A stretch of 64,000 nucleotides of DNA from Limiplasma sp031549415 (GTDB taxonomy: Bacteria > Bacillota > Clostridia > Christensenellales > Aristaeellaceae): positions 74,378 to 138,377 of the forward strand of contig JAVBPU010000007.1 in the NCBI GenBank assembly GCA_031549415.1, in the 5' to 3' direction. Below are positions 17,553 through 26,263 of this stretch, piece by piece. Each line of letters opens with the position of its first letter. Position 1 is the stretch's first letter. The position numbers and the translations under genes are program-made. The notes under the pieces were generated by a model. That model was given only the letters and a program-made list of their open reading frames with translations, searched no databases and was not told where the DNA came from.

Positions 17553-20021
17553 ATGCAGAAACCCCTGACCTTTTGGAGCCCGGAGCGCATCAGCCGGTTG
17601 GTGCTGACGTTTTTGCTGATGGTGGGCATTTTGCTGCCCATCCTGATGCTCTTTGGGCTGGGCAGGCAAGTGTGGATGGGGCTTTTGTACGCCGCGCTCA
17701 CGCTGGGGGTATTCACCCTGGGGACCGGCAAGCGCTGGCGCTGGCTGGCCTTGGTGCTGGCCGGGGGCTGGGCGGCGGTGCAGTTTTTTTTGCCGGGCCT
17801 GGGGTTTTGGGGCGGCTGTGTGGAGACGCTCAAAGCCATCGCCTTGTACTTTAACGGCATTCCCGTGGCAATGACCCTTTTTGGCGGACAGGTCACCGCC
17901 GTACTGGCGATTTCAGTGACGGCGGTGTCCTTCCTGTTCACCAAAAAAGGCGTTGGGTTTTTGCCCGCCGCCATCATGGTGGTATTGACGCTTTTTGGGC
18001 TATGGAGCCTGGGCAAAGCTGAATTGGTTTGGTTTTCTTTGCCGGCCTTGGTGGCGATGCTGCTGCTGATGTCCCGGGCGGCCCATGAAAAAATCAGCGT
18101 GCTGAATGTGCTGCCCATGGCGGTGGCGGTGGTGCTCTTGTCGCTGCTGCTGCTACCGGCGGGCCGCCTCACCATTCCGCCCCTGGAGCAAGCGGCCTTT
18201 TCCTTGCGGCAAACCATTATAGATTACTTATTTTTTACGGAGCCCCGCAATGTTTTCACCCTGGGCAGCTATGGATACTATCCCATGGGCGGCAACCAGC
18301 TGGGCGGCGAGGCGGAACCCAGCGATTATCCCGTCATGATGGTGAAAACCAGCGGAAAGACGCTGCTGCGCGCCGTGGTGAAGGACGAATACACAGGCCG
18401 GAGCTTTCGGGATACCTCTTCAGCCAGGCGGTATTTGTATGTGAGCCCCCGCTGGGCTGGGCTCCGGGCCAAGGTGTTTTTGGAAAGCATGCCAGCGGAA
18501 GCCATCCGCAAGGCCAGCACGCTCTTGGACGAGAGGGCCATCAGCGTGCAGATGCAAAATACGGCGGCCAGCACCGTGTTCACGCCGGTGTTTTTGCGCA
18601 ACCAAAGCGTGACGGGCAACATGGTGCCCTATTTTAACGATGCCAGCGAGCTGTTCATCACCAGGGACCTGGCGGAAGGCGACAAGTACACTGTGTTTGC
18701 CCCAACGTTTGAAGGCGGAGCCGGGGGCTTGGATGCCCTGATCAACGCCTGCCTGAAAAATGATGAAAACTATGCGGAGATGCAAGCCCGCTATAGCCAG
18801 CTGCCCGAGCACATGGAGCAGAAGGTGTACCAAGATGTGGCGGCCATGACGGCCAACGCCAACACCCCTTATGAAAAAGCCATGGCCATCATGCGGCACT
18901 TGCAAAAATACTACCGCTATACCTTGGCCCCAGACGAACCCCCGGAGAATTTGGACTTTGTGACCTATTTCCTGTATGTGGGAAAGGAAGGCTACTGCAC
19001 CTATTATGCCTCGGCCATGACCGTGCTTTGCCGCATGGCGGGGCTTCCCGCCCGCTATGTGGAGGGCTTTTTGGCCCAGCCTGCCATGGATGGCTTTGCC
19101 TATGTGACGGGCAAGGATGCCCATGCCTGGACCGAGGTCTATTTTGAAGGCTTTGGCTGGGTTCCCTTTGACCCCACACCCTTGCAACAGGGCGAGGAAC
19201 CGCCGCCCCCGCCGCCGGAGAATGATCCGCCCCCGCCGGACCAGCCCACGCCCACGCCGGAGCCGCCCCAGGACGACCCCCAAAATACCCCGCCCCCCCC
19301 TCCGCCGGATCAGCAGGATGAGCCGCAAAAAGACGAGAACGACCCCTCCGATGACGCGCCGGACCCGCCCCAAAATCACTGGTGGTGGATCGCGCTGTTG
19401 GTGGCGGCGGCGGGCGTTGCGCTACGCATGCGAATCCAGGCCCGAAGCCCTGGACGGCTGGCCTCCAAGGCCACTAGTGAGAAGGATAAGATTTTCATCT
19501 ATGGCAACGCGGTCAACACCTTGCTAAAGCTCCGGGGCCGCACGCCCAAGCAAGGGGAAACCCCCTTGCTATTTGCCCGGCGTATGGACAATGTGCACTT
19601 TTTGCCGGAACCCATCTTGCCCCTTTGGCGCATGATGGCGCTGAGCAATTATAGCAGGCGTCAGCCTACCCAAGAGCAAACGCAAAAGGCAAAAGACACT
19701 TTTACCAAGGTCTACAAGAAACAAAGATGGTTTACCAGGCTGCGCTTCCAACTGACGGCGGCCTTCGGCAAACGGTGCTATACCGGCCTGGATACCGTGG
19801 TGGAGCATGTGGAGCCGGTTTCCAACACCCGCTTGCCCAGCAAGGAGCCTGCGAAAGGGAAAAAGCGGAAAAAAGGAAAAGCTGGCCCCAAGAGCAACAA
19901 GCCCCCGGCACGTCCTGGTCAGGCTCCAGAAGGAGCAAAGCGCGCCCCCAATAGCAAGCCAGCCCAGGGGGGAAAGCCAGCGGGAGCCAGAAAGCCCAGG
20001 GCAGGGCAGAAGAGAAAATAG
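17553..20021 (+). CDS. Membrane-anchored transglutaminase-like protein (TgpA type)
   Basis: 822 residues. About six membrane helices fill residues 10-220. An extracellular part holds the transglutaminase core, with the triad C482 (GYCTYYASAM), H524 (DAHAWTEVYF) and D540 (PFDPTP). A proline-rich stretch (about 548-610) leads to one more helix (WWWIALLVAAAGVAL), then a cytoplasmic DUF4129-like region and a tail of some 60 residues packed with K, R and P. The ATG at 17553 has AAAGGAG nine bases upstream. It closes the MoxR-DUF58 operon; such trios are linked to envelope processes, but the substrate is unknown. The very basic tail could bind nucleic acid or acidic membrane lipid. Confidence 0.87.
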   Translation: MQKPLTFWSPERISRLVLTFLLMVGILLPILMLFGLGRQVWMGLLYAALTLGVFTLGTGKRWRWLALVLAGGWAAVQFFLPGLGFWGGCVETLKAIALYFNGIPVAMTLFGGQVTAVLAISVTAVSFLFTKKGVGFLPAAIMVVLTLFGLWSLGKAELVWFSLPALVAMLLLMSRAAHEKISVLNVLPMAVAVVLLSLLLLPAGRLTIPPLEQAAFSLRQTIIDYLFFTEPRNVFTLGSYGYYPMGGNQLGGEAEPSDYPVMMVKTSGKTLLRAVVKDEYTGRSFRDTSSARRYLYVSPRWAGLRAKVFLESMPAEAIRKASTLLDERAISVQMQNTAASTVFTPVFLRNQSVTGNMVPYFNDASELFITRDLAEGDKYTVFAPTFEGGAGGLDALINACLKNDENYAEMQARYSQLPEHMEQKVYQDVAAMTANANTPYEKAMAIMRHLQKYYRYTLAPDEPPENLDFVTYFLYVGKEGYCTYYASAMTVLCRMAGLPARYVEGFLAQPAMDGFAYVTGKDAHAWTEVYFEGFGWVPFDPTPLQQGEEPPPPPPENDPPPPDQPTPTPEPPQDDPQNTPPPPPPDQQDEPQKDENDPSDDAPDPPQNHWWWIALLVAAAGVALRMRIQARSPGRLASKATSEKDKIFIYGNAVNTLLKLRGRTPKQGETPLLFARRMDNVHFLPEPILPLWRMMALSNYSRRQPTQEQTQKAKDTFTKVYKKQRWFTRLRFQLTAAFGKRCYTGLDTVVEHVEPVSNTRLPSKEPAKGKKRKKGKAGPKSNKPPARPGQAPEGAKRAPNSKPAQGGKPAGARKPRAGQKRK

Positions 20022-20030
20022 CAGAAAAAA

Positions 20031-20063
20031 GACCGGGCCCTTCCGAAATGGAATGGCCCGGTC
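20031..20063 (-). terminator. Terminator downstream of ypeB
   Basis: GACCGGGCC pairs with GGCCCGGTC; TTCC/GGAA inside extends the stem. Read on the minus strand it is followed by six T residues, so it ends the sleB-ypeB transcript. It probably also ends the opposing operon. Confidence 0.7.
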
Positions 20064-20109
20064 GTCTTATGAAAGAAGACCTGTGCGCTAGCTTGCTGGT
20101 CGTCCATTG

Positions 20110-21447
20110 CTACGCGCTCAATTCTCCGTCGCTGGTCTTGATCATCATCAGCACTTGCACCTCTTCGCCAGTTTTGGCGTCGATGTACACCCGGTATTCA
20201 TTGTCTTGCCAGGTGCCGGAAAGCTCGTAGCATAGCCGCTCCGCATCCCGGAAGGGGATCAGGCAGAGCCGGGTGCCGGAGACCTGTAGTCGGCTGCTGG
20301 CACGCTCCCGGGCCTGCGTCTCGGTGAGGCTGGGGGTCAAGCCCTCCCGCTTTTCGTGATTCATCAGGTAGTTGTTGGATTCCAGTCCCACCACTTCCCC
20401 GGTATCCATGCGCATCTGCAGCTTGATCAAATCGGGATAGAGCAGCACGCCGTCCTGCGTGGCCACAAAGTTGATCACCGCCAGGCCGTCATAGACCTGG
20501 TAATGGTTGGCCTCCATCACGCCGTAGCCATGGACTTGCAGGAATTTTTTGGCCGCAACCTCGCATTCCTGAAGGGTCAGTTTCTGGGGGAAGCTGGCGT
20601 GCTCCGGTACGATCCATAGGAGCTTGCCGCCGGTTTTGGTCACCTCGGCGGTGAGCTGGCTGCCATCCTTCAGGGTCAGGTTGACGCCAAAGGAGGCCAG
20701 GGGGCCTTCGGTGGACGCGCCGGGCTTGGCTTCCTGCACCCGGTCGGTCCCCAGGAAGCGGACGGCCAGCTCCTGAGCCTGGGCCTCGTTGATGGTGGTG
20801 GTTCCCAGGGCCTTGGGGCGCCCATAGTGGCGGGCGTCGGAAAAAGCCCCGTCGTAAATCATGGTGGGGTAGTCCATGCCGTTGTCCTTGTTGCTGACCT
20901 GCTCCAGGGGTCGCTGGTCCATCTGGGCCTGGGCGTAATACACGCTGTCCTGGGCGCGCAGAAGCAGGCTCTGCTCCACCATGGCATCCCGGGCCAGCAC
21001 AAATTGGCCCAGCAGCAGCGTGCATTGGCTCTGCATATCTTCCAGTTGTTGCAACTGCGCCTCGGTCAGTTTGGCGCCCCCGGCCAGGGAAAGGGCCAGG
21101 CCCAAGGCGTAGTCCGATAACTGGTTGCAAAATTTCACCGTGTCTCCCATGGCCACATGGGACAGGGGCAGCGCCGACAGATTGGAAACCACCCCATCCG
21201 CCTGCTTGCTGATGCCGGTCAGCAATTCGCACAAGGTACGGTCATCGCTGGCCACAGGCATTTTGTTGAGTTTCAGGGCGATGGCCTGCAGATGCTCCTG
21301 GGTTTCCAAAAGCCGCTGGGTGTATACATCTTCCAGCGCCTGGGCGGAGGCCTTTGCTTGCAAAAAGGAACTAATGGCCAGAAAGGAAGCCACAATGAGA
21401 GCCACCGCCAGACAGGAATAGAGGATGATGTGATGCTTGGATTTCAT
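20110..21447 (-). CDS. ypeB: Germination protein YpeB
   Basis: 445 residues. An N-terminal membrane helix (residues 7-29) anchors the protein. A helical region (30-210) precedes repeated PepSY-like modules, visible as TINEAQAQELAVRFLG, LTLQECEVAAKKFL and LTETQARERASSRL. In Bacillus, YpeB is needed for SleB to accumulate in the spore and to be held inactive until germination. It is encoded directly after sleB, as in other spore-formers. The terminator at 20031-20063 closes the unit. Confidence 0.93.
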   Translation of the reverse strand: MKSKHHIILYSCLAVALIVASFLAISSFLQAKASAQALEDVYTQRLLETQEHLQAIALKLNKMPVASDDRTLCELLTGISKQADGVVSNLSALPLSHVAMGDTVKFCNQLSDYALGLALSLAGGAKLTEAQLQQLEDMQSQCTLLLGQFVLARDAMVEQSLLLRAQDSVYYAQAQMDQRPLEQVSNKDNGMDYPTMIYDGAFSDARHYGRPKALGTTTINEAQAQELAVRFLGTDRVQEAKPGASTEGPLASFGVNLTLKDGSQLTAEVTKTGGKLLWIVPEHASFPQKLTLQECEVAAKKFLQVHGYGVMEANHYQVYDGLAVINFVATQDGVLLYPDLIKLQMRMDTGEVVGLESNNYLMNHEKREGLTPSLTETQARERASSRLQVSGTRLCLIPFRDAERLCYELSGTWQDNEYRVYIDAKTGEEVQVLMMIKTSDGELSA

Positions 21448-21476
21448 GGGAAGGTGCCGCCTCCTTTGGGGATGCT

Positions 21477-22145
21477 CTAAATGGCGAAGTTATGCTTTCC
21501 AATGCTTAGTTGCACGGTGCGGCTCCAAATCCACCCGTTGGTGGCAGTGGCGGGGTTGTAGTAGTAGAGGCAGCCGCCGCTGGGGTCCCAACCGTTGAGG
21601 GCATCCCGGGCGGCCCGCAGGCTGTCCGCGTCCGGTTCCAGGTTGATTTGCCCGTCCGAGACCGCGTCAAAAGCGCCCGCCTGATAAATGACACCGGCAA
21701 TGGTGTTGGGAAACAGCGGGCTTTTGACCCGGTTGAGCACCACGGCGGCCACGGCTACCTTGCCCACATAGGGCTCGCCCCGGGCCTCCCCGTGCACCAG
21801 CCGCGCCAGGAGATAGGTTTCATTGTTGTTGTAAGTGGAAGCGGCCACAGCCCCGCCCAGGGAGAGGCCCAGCCCGGCGGCGGTGGCAGGCCCCACCACG
21901 CCGTCTACCTTCAGGCCATTTTTTCGCTGGAACCAAACCACGGCGTCATAGGTGGCTTTGCCAAAGTTCCCGTTCACCGGACCAGAGTAGTACCCATATT
22001 CCAGCAGCTTTTGCTGCACTTTGCGCACGTCCTCGCCTTGGCTGCCCCAGGCCACCACGGCTTCCGCCTGGGTAAAAACCATCAGCAGGACCAAACAGAG
22101 CACGGCCGCCAGAAACTGCAAAATTCGTTCCCATCGGGTTTGCAT
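21477..22145 (-). CDS. sleB: Spore cortex-lytic enzyme SleB
   Basis: 222 residues. A signal peptide ends near QAEA. A peptidoglycan-binding module follows (VRKVQQKLLEYGYYSGPVNG to DAVVWFQRKNGLKVDG) and then the hydrolase domain of the SleB/CwlJ family, with LARLVHGEARGEP holding the conserved glutamate. The enzyme is a lytic transglycosylase that opens muramic-delta-lactam cortex during germination. The ATG at 22145 has GGAGGGG eight bases before it; a TTG one codon upstream is also open. Exported into the forespore envelope in the known systems. Pairs with ypeB 29 bp downstream. Confidence 0.95.
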   Translation of the reverse strand: MQTRWERILQFLAAVLCLVLLMVFTQAEAVVAWGSQGEDVRKVQQKLLEYGYYSGPVNGNFGKATYDAVVWFQRKNGLKVDGVVGPATAAGLGLSLGGAVAASTYNNNETYLLARLVHGEARGEPYVGKVAVAAVVLNRVKSPLFPNTIAGVIYQAGAFDAVSDGQINLEPDADSLRAARDALNGWDPSGGCLYYYNPATATNGWIWSRTVQLSIGKHNFAI

Positions 22146-22249
22146 CAAAAAACCCCTCCATTGCTGAAGCGGCTCTGCAGCCTGCGCAAAGTCCGCTTTT
22201 CATCATGGAAAGGTTGCCCATATATGGGAGGGCTTATACAAATGTAACG

Positions 22250-24181
22250 CTAGGACTCCTCCTCGGCTTCCAGCCACCGGGCCTCGGCGGCTTCCAGGGC
22301 ATCGTATAGCGCCAGCTGCCGGTCCTTTTCCGCGGCGTACTGCTCTGTGGCTTCCCGCATCCGGGCAGGGTCCTCATAGGTATCTGGCCGGGAGAGCAAC
22401 GCTTCCAATTCCTGCACCTTTTCTTCGCTTTTCACAATGGCTTCCTCCGCCTGGGTCACTTGGGCCTTGAGCTCGCGGATGCGGGCGTTTTGCTGGCGGC
22501 TTTGCTTCCGTTCCTTGCTTTGGGCGGTCCGGGTCACTTCCCGGCCCGCTTCCTGCACCGGCGGTTGGGGGCGGTCCCTCTTTTCCAGGTAATCATCAAA
22601 ATCGCCCAGGTATTCGGTCATGCCGCTTTCTTCCATCACCATCACCCGGTCGGCAAAGCGGTTGATGAAGTACCGGTCATGGCTGATGGCCAAAATGGTG
22701 CCGGGAAAGTCCGCCAGGGCATCCTCCAGCACCTCCCGGCTGTCCATGTCCAGGTGGTTGGTGGGCTCATCCAGCAGCAGCAGATTGTCCTTTTTGAGCA
22801 TGAGCTTCGTCAGCGCCACCCGGCCCCGCTCCCCGCCGGAGAGGGTGCTGATTTTTTCAAACACATCGTCCCCGGAAAACAGAAAGAGGCCCAGCGCGCC
22901 CCGGACCCGGCTTTGCTCCAGGCTGGGAAAGGCGTTCCACACTTCGTCCAGCACCGTGTTGTCAAGCCGCAGATCCTGCTGGTGCTGGTCATAATAGCCC
23001 ACGTCCACGTTGACGCCGTATTTCACGCTGCCCTTGTCTGGAGCCATGCGGTTCATCAGGATTTTGAACAGGGTGCTTTTCCCCACGCCGTTGGCGCCGA
23101 TCATGGCCACCCGGTCCCCGGTGCGAAGGGCAAAGGACAGGTCGGTAAAAAGAGGCCTGCCTTCAAAGCTTTTTTCCAGCCCCTTGACCTCCAGGGCCTC
23201 TTCCCCGCTGCGGCGGCGCACGTCAAAAGAAAAGCGCACCTGGCTTTCCTCCGTGGGCTTTTCCAGCCGTTCTATTTTGTCCAGCCGCTTCTGGCGGCTT
23301 TCGGCGGCGCGGATGCTCTTTTCCCGGTTAAAGCGGCGGTACCGCTCGATGATGGCTTTCTCCCGGTCTATTTCTTTCTGTTGCAGATGATAGGCCTTCA
23401 TGCGGGTCTCAAAGTCCGCCGTGCGCTTTTTCATGTACTCGGTGTAGTTGCCAGTGAATTTCATCATTTTGCCGCCCAGCAGTTCGCCCATGGTGCTGCA
23501 CACATGGTCCAAAAAATACCGGTCATGGCTGATGAGCAGCAAAGAGCCTTTGTAGGACACCAAATACTCCTGCAACCATTCGATGGCGGACAGGTCCAGG
23601 TGGTTGGTGGGTTCGTCCATCAGCAGCACATCGGGCTTTTGCAGCAGCAGCTTGGACAGGGACAGCCGGGTCCGCTCCCCGCCGGACAGGGTGGAAACCT
23701 TGCGCCCGTGAAAGGCCATGGGCAGGCCCAGGCCGTTTAACACCCCCAGCATTTCTCCCTGGTAGGCATAGCCCTCGGCCTTGTTAAACTGCTCCAACAG
23801 CCGTTGGTATTCGCCGGACAGGCGCAGCGCTTCGGCTGGGTCGCCGCTGGCCGCCTCCAGCCCGGCTTCCAGGCTACGCAGCCTGCGCTCCATGGCCAGG
23901 ATGGGTTCAAACACGCGCAAAAGCGCCTCCCACACGGTATCCTCGGGGCAAAGGTCGCCCAGCTGGGCCAGATATCCAATGCGCAGGTCCTTATTGATGT
24001 GAATGGCGCCGCCTTCGGGCTGGTCCTGGCCCGAGATCAGCCGCATCAGCGTGGTTTTGCCGCTGCCATTGACCCCCACAAGGCCCATCTTCTCCCCCTT
24101 TTGCAGGCTGAAAGAGACGTCCTTGAGCACCTGATGTGCGCCGAAGCTTTTTTCCACGTTTTGAATCGACAGTAAAATCAT
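22250..24181 (-). CDS. ABC-F family ATPase (ribosome-associated type)
   Basis: 643 residues with two ATP-binding domains and no membrane helix. Walker A sequences are GVNGSGKTTL and GANGVGKSTL; signatures are LSGGERTR and LSGGERGR; both Walker B regions read LLMDEPTNHLD or LLLDEPTNHLD. Between them lies a charged linker (about residues 240-310), and the C-terminal 100 residues form a predicted coiled coil (RIRELKAQVTQAEEAIVKSE). ABC-F proteins act on the ribosome, in translation rescue or antibiotic protection. The C-terminal coil recalls Uup or YdiF rather than a specific resistance factor; the subfamily is not settled. Confidence 0.88.
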   Translation of the reverse strand: MILLSIQNVEKSFGAHQVLKDVSFSLQKGEKMGLVGVNGSGKTTLMRLISGQDQPEGGAIHINKDLRIGYLAQLGDLCPEDTVWEALLRVFEPILAMERRLRSLEAGLEAASGDPAEALRLSGEYQRLLEQFNKAEGYAYQGEMLGVLNGLGLPMAFHGRKVSTLSGGERTRLSLSKLLLQKPDVLLMDEPTNHLDLSAIEWLQEYLVSYKGSLLLISHDRYFLDHVCSTMGELLGGKMMKFTGNYTEYMKKRTADFETRMKAYHLQQKEIDREKAIIERYRRFNREKSIRAAESRQKRLDKIERLEKPTEESQVRFSFDVRRRSGEEALEVKGLEKSFEGRPLFTDLSFALRTGDRVAMIGANGVGKSTLFKILMNRMAPDKGSVKYGVNVDVGYYDQHQQDLRLDNTVLDEVWNAFPSLEQSRVRGALGLFLFSGDDVFEKISTLSGGERGRVALTKLMLKKDNLLLLDEPTNHLDMDSREVLEDALADFPGTILAISHDRYFINRFADRVMVMEESGMTEYLGDFDDYLEKRDRPQPPVQEAGREVTRTAQSKERKQSRQQNARIRELKAQVTQAEEAIVKSEEKVQELEALLSRPDTYEDPARMREATEQYAAEKDRQLALYDALEAAEARWLEAEEES

Positions 24182-24269
24182 GGGTTTGCTTGTTCCTTAC
24201 TTATGCAATGAATAGGCGTTGCCATGGGCGCTGAGAGCAAATTCCGAAAACATAGCAACGGGATTTTCT

Positions 24270-24896
24270 CTAGGCCAGGGCTTGCAGATCCCGCACCGAA
24301 TCCAACAATTCTTCCCGGGTGCAATGGGCGAAGGCCAGCGCCTGGGGCGCGGCGGAGGCAGCTTGGGCCAGCATGCCGGTCCCTTCCGCCAGGGCGGCAT
24401 CCCTCTCCGCGCCTGGAGGCAGTTGTTCCGCCGCTTGGAACAGGGCGTCCTCCATATGATCGTAGGCTTCCGCTTCCTGAAAAAAACGAGCGCAGCACAG
24501 CAGCTCTTCCGGGGAGATTCGATCCATCAGCAGGGCTTTCAGCTCCAAAAGCCGCCCTGTGCGCAACTCACAAAGGGGCCCCTCGCTCCACAGGGAGGCC
24601 AGCAGATGGAAGCTCTTGTAGAAAAGCTCCTCCTGCTGGTCCATCGGCAGCGAAGAGGCTTTGGCCCGCATATACAAAATTTCGCTCATCATCAGCCGGG
24701 GCATGGGAGGCAACAAGGTTTCCAGGCTTTCCGCGGTCAGCGCTTCCGCAGATTCCAGGTCGATGCCGCAATGGGTCCGGCAGGCCTCCGAAAGCAGCTT
24801 CGCCCGGGAGAGGTCATCCAGCAATTCGCCGATACGGCGCATCAAATCGCCCATCATTTCAATCATCCGAAGCACATAATCCCGCTGGAAAAACAT
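24270..24896 (-). CDS. DUF6483-like cytoplasmic protein
   Basis: 208 residues, helical, no signal or membrane segment. The start MFFQRDYVLRMIEMMGDLMRRI resembles DUF6483 proteins of Clostridia, whose function is unknown. A cysteine pair occurs at LLCCARFF. The ATG at 24896 is chosen because GGGAGG lies seven bases upstream; the longer open frame would run into a dispersed repeat. On the minus strand TATACT with a TG extension (24931-24939) gives a plausible extended -10 promoter. It precedes the ABC-F gene on the same strand with an 88-bp gap. Confidence 0.6.
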   Translation of the reverse strand: MFFQRDYVLRMIEMMGDLMRRIGELLDDLSRAKLLSEACRTHCGIDLESAEALTAESLETLLPPMPRLMMSEILYMRAKASSLPMDQQEELFYKSFHLLASLWSEGPLCELRTGRLLELKALLMDRISPEELLCCARFFQEAEAYDHMEDALFQAAEQLPPGAERDAALAEGTGMLAQAASAAPQALAFAHCTREELLDSVRDLQALA

Positions 24897-24984
24897 GGGG
24901 TCGCCTCCCTTGCCGCATGAGTGCCACCCTAGTATACCATAGGCGGGCAGGGAAGAACACCCCGGCAGTCCATACCCTACGGCT

Positions 24985-25022
24985 ACCGCATTTCCTTGGG
25001 ACGCAGAGGCTTCGCCTCCGCC
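24985..25022. repeat. Dispersed repeat copy, 38 bp
   Basis: This 38-bp block differs at one position from 63632-63669. It contains a GAGGC-TTC-GCCTC hairpin. Only the first part of the element survives here, directly next to the IS66 remnant; the copy at 63.6 kb continues into a second hairpin. Confidence 0.8.
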
Positions 25023-25057
25023 TTGGGTTTGGCCAATGACTAGATAAAGGAGAGAAG

Positions 25058-25412
25058 TCAAGCAAAAAGAGCTTGAGGAGGCGGTTCGGCACTCTTTGGG
25101 GCAAAAGGAATATTTGTGTGCCTACATTGACCATGATGACATGGAAATCAGCAACAACCAGGTAGAAAACGCCATGCGGCCCTTTGTCGTAGGCCGAAAG
25201 GGCTGGTTATTCTGTGACACCTCCAAAGGAGCCACCGCAGCGCAGTAGTCTGCACCCTGGTGGAAACGGCCAAGGCCAACGGTCTTGATCCATACCGGTA
25301 CCTTCTCCGGCTGCTGACCATTTTGCCTATGCATGGCGGACAACCCTCGGCGGAGGACCTTGAACAGATGCTGCCTTGGAGCGATGATTTGCAGAAGGAA
25401 TGCGCCGTTTGA
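25058..25412 (+). pseudogene. IS66-family transposase, C-terminal remnant with frameshift
   Basis: Two frames joined give the end of an IS66 (TnpC) transposase. The first reads EISNNQVENAMRPFVVGRKG and then WLFCDTSKGATAA before an early stop near 25247. One frame over it continues VCTLVETAKANGLDPYRYL, and the remnant ends LPWSDDLQKECAV, stop 25410-25412. The N-NQVENAMRP..GRK-WLF block and the TAKANGLDPY block are characteristic of the family. Everything upstream is lost and no terminal repeats are evident, so it cannot move. It marks the left border of the sugar locus. Confidence 0.85.
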
Positions 25413-25555
25413 TGACATGGGGGTATTGAGCGCTTACCTAATAACGTACAATAAGTTTCGGAAAAAGAGAACCTCGGGAAGGAGGACAAACACTCGCAGC
25501 CTTCATTCCATTTGCCTTTTTGGGATGGGTGCACTTAGATCATCTGGTTTCATTC

Positions 25556-26263
25556 TCAATGATCTCTCTTCGGATTGCCGTTTGGATACAAGGAGGATGG
25601 ATTTGTGGCTGTCGGAAATAGTACGTCTATAAATCGTTGCAACTCAATAAAGCCCTTTCCCTTTTCCGAGATCTGGTACTTTCCATCTGTTTCAGTAATA
25701 TATCCTGTATTCAGTTGCTCATCTATACGCTTTTTTGTTGCCCCAAATTTAATGACAAAGCCATCGATGAATACCTGTTCCATTTCTTCTTGGGTATATG
25801 ATTCGTCAGCGTTTTCATACAGGTACCCAAGGGAAAAAATTGTATAACTTCGGTCGTTGGTAAACGATGTGACTCCTAAAAAAGAATAAATCAGCAGGAA
25901 CGAAATGGCAAAGCCTGACATTATCAATTTTGCGTCTAAAAATTTGAGGCTATTAGCGGTCTTCTTAATTGTCCGCAAAAAAGCGGCAATCATACCAACA
26001 ATCAACGTGGATAACAAGGAGTAAACAACCATGCGGAAAAAATATATTTGAATCGCGTATTTAAGAAAATCAATTCGCATGAAAAAGGCACAGAACATAA
26101 AAGCGACAAAAACAGCACAAAAATTATACCCTACAAATATGCCTAAATCTTTTAATATGGCCTTGGCACATTGCCTCCTCTCCGTTTTTTCAAAGCCTCT
26201 TTGGGACTTTTTTTTGCGATGTATCCACGCAGGTGTCCCTAAATCCTTCAATACTTTTTTCAT
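25556..26263 (-). CDS. Unrecognised four-helix membrane protein with winged-helix-like tail
   Basis: 235 residues. A basic head is followed by four predicted membrane helices (about residues 42-62, 72-98, 113-133 and a short fourth near 135-150). The C-terminal 85 residues are soluble and read like a small winged helix: EEMEQVFIDGFVIKFGATKKR, then a DGKYQISEKGKGFIEL wing. I do not recognise the family. Base composition is clearly more AT-rich than the flanking genes, suggesting transfer. Its start overlaps the end of the preceding membrane protein by ATGA, so the two are translated together and probably act in the same surface-sugar process. Confidence 0.7.
   Translation of the reverse strand: MKKVLKDLGTPAWIHRKKKSQRGFEKTERRQCAKAILKDLGIFVGYNFCAVFVAFMFCAFFMRIDFLKYAIQIYFFRMVVYSLLSTLIVGMIAAFLRTIKKTANSLKFLDAKLIMSGFAISFLLIYSFLGVTSFTNDRSYTIFSLGYLYENADESYTQEEMEQVFIDGFVIKFGATKKRIDEQLNTGYITETDGKYQISEKGKGFIELQRFIDVLFPTATNPSSLYPNGNPKRDH

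Noticed and set aside
22146..22249. Sigma-G promoter for sleB
   Set aside because: A CATATAT sequence is present but no GHATR -35 at proper distance was found, so it is not reported as a feature although sigma-G control is expected.
22460..23740. 426-codon plus-strand open frame inside the ABC-F gene
   Set aside because: Antisense shadow; the ABC-F motifs on the other strand are complete.
24897..25555. Possible CRISPR or tRNA in the gap before the sugar locus
   Set aside because: No regularly spaced repeats and no cloverleaf; the content is a repeat copy and an IS66 remnant.
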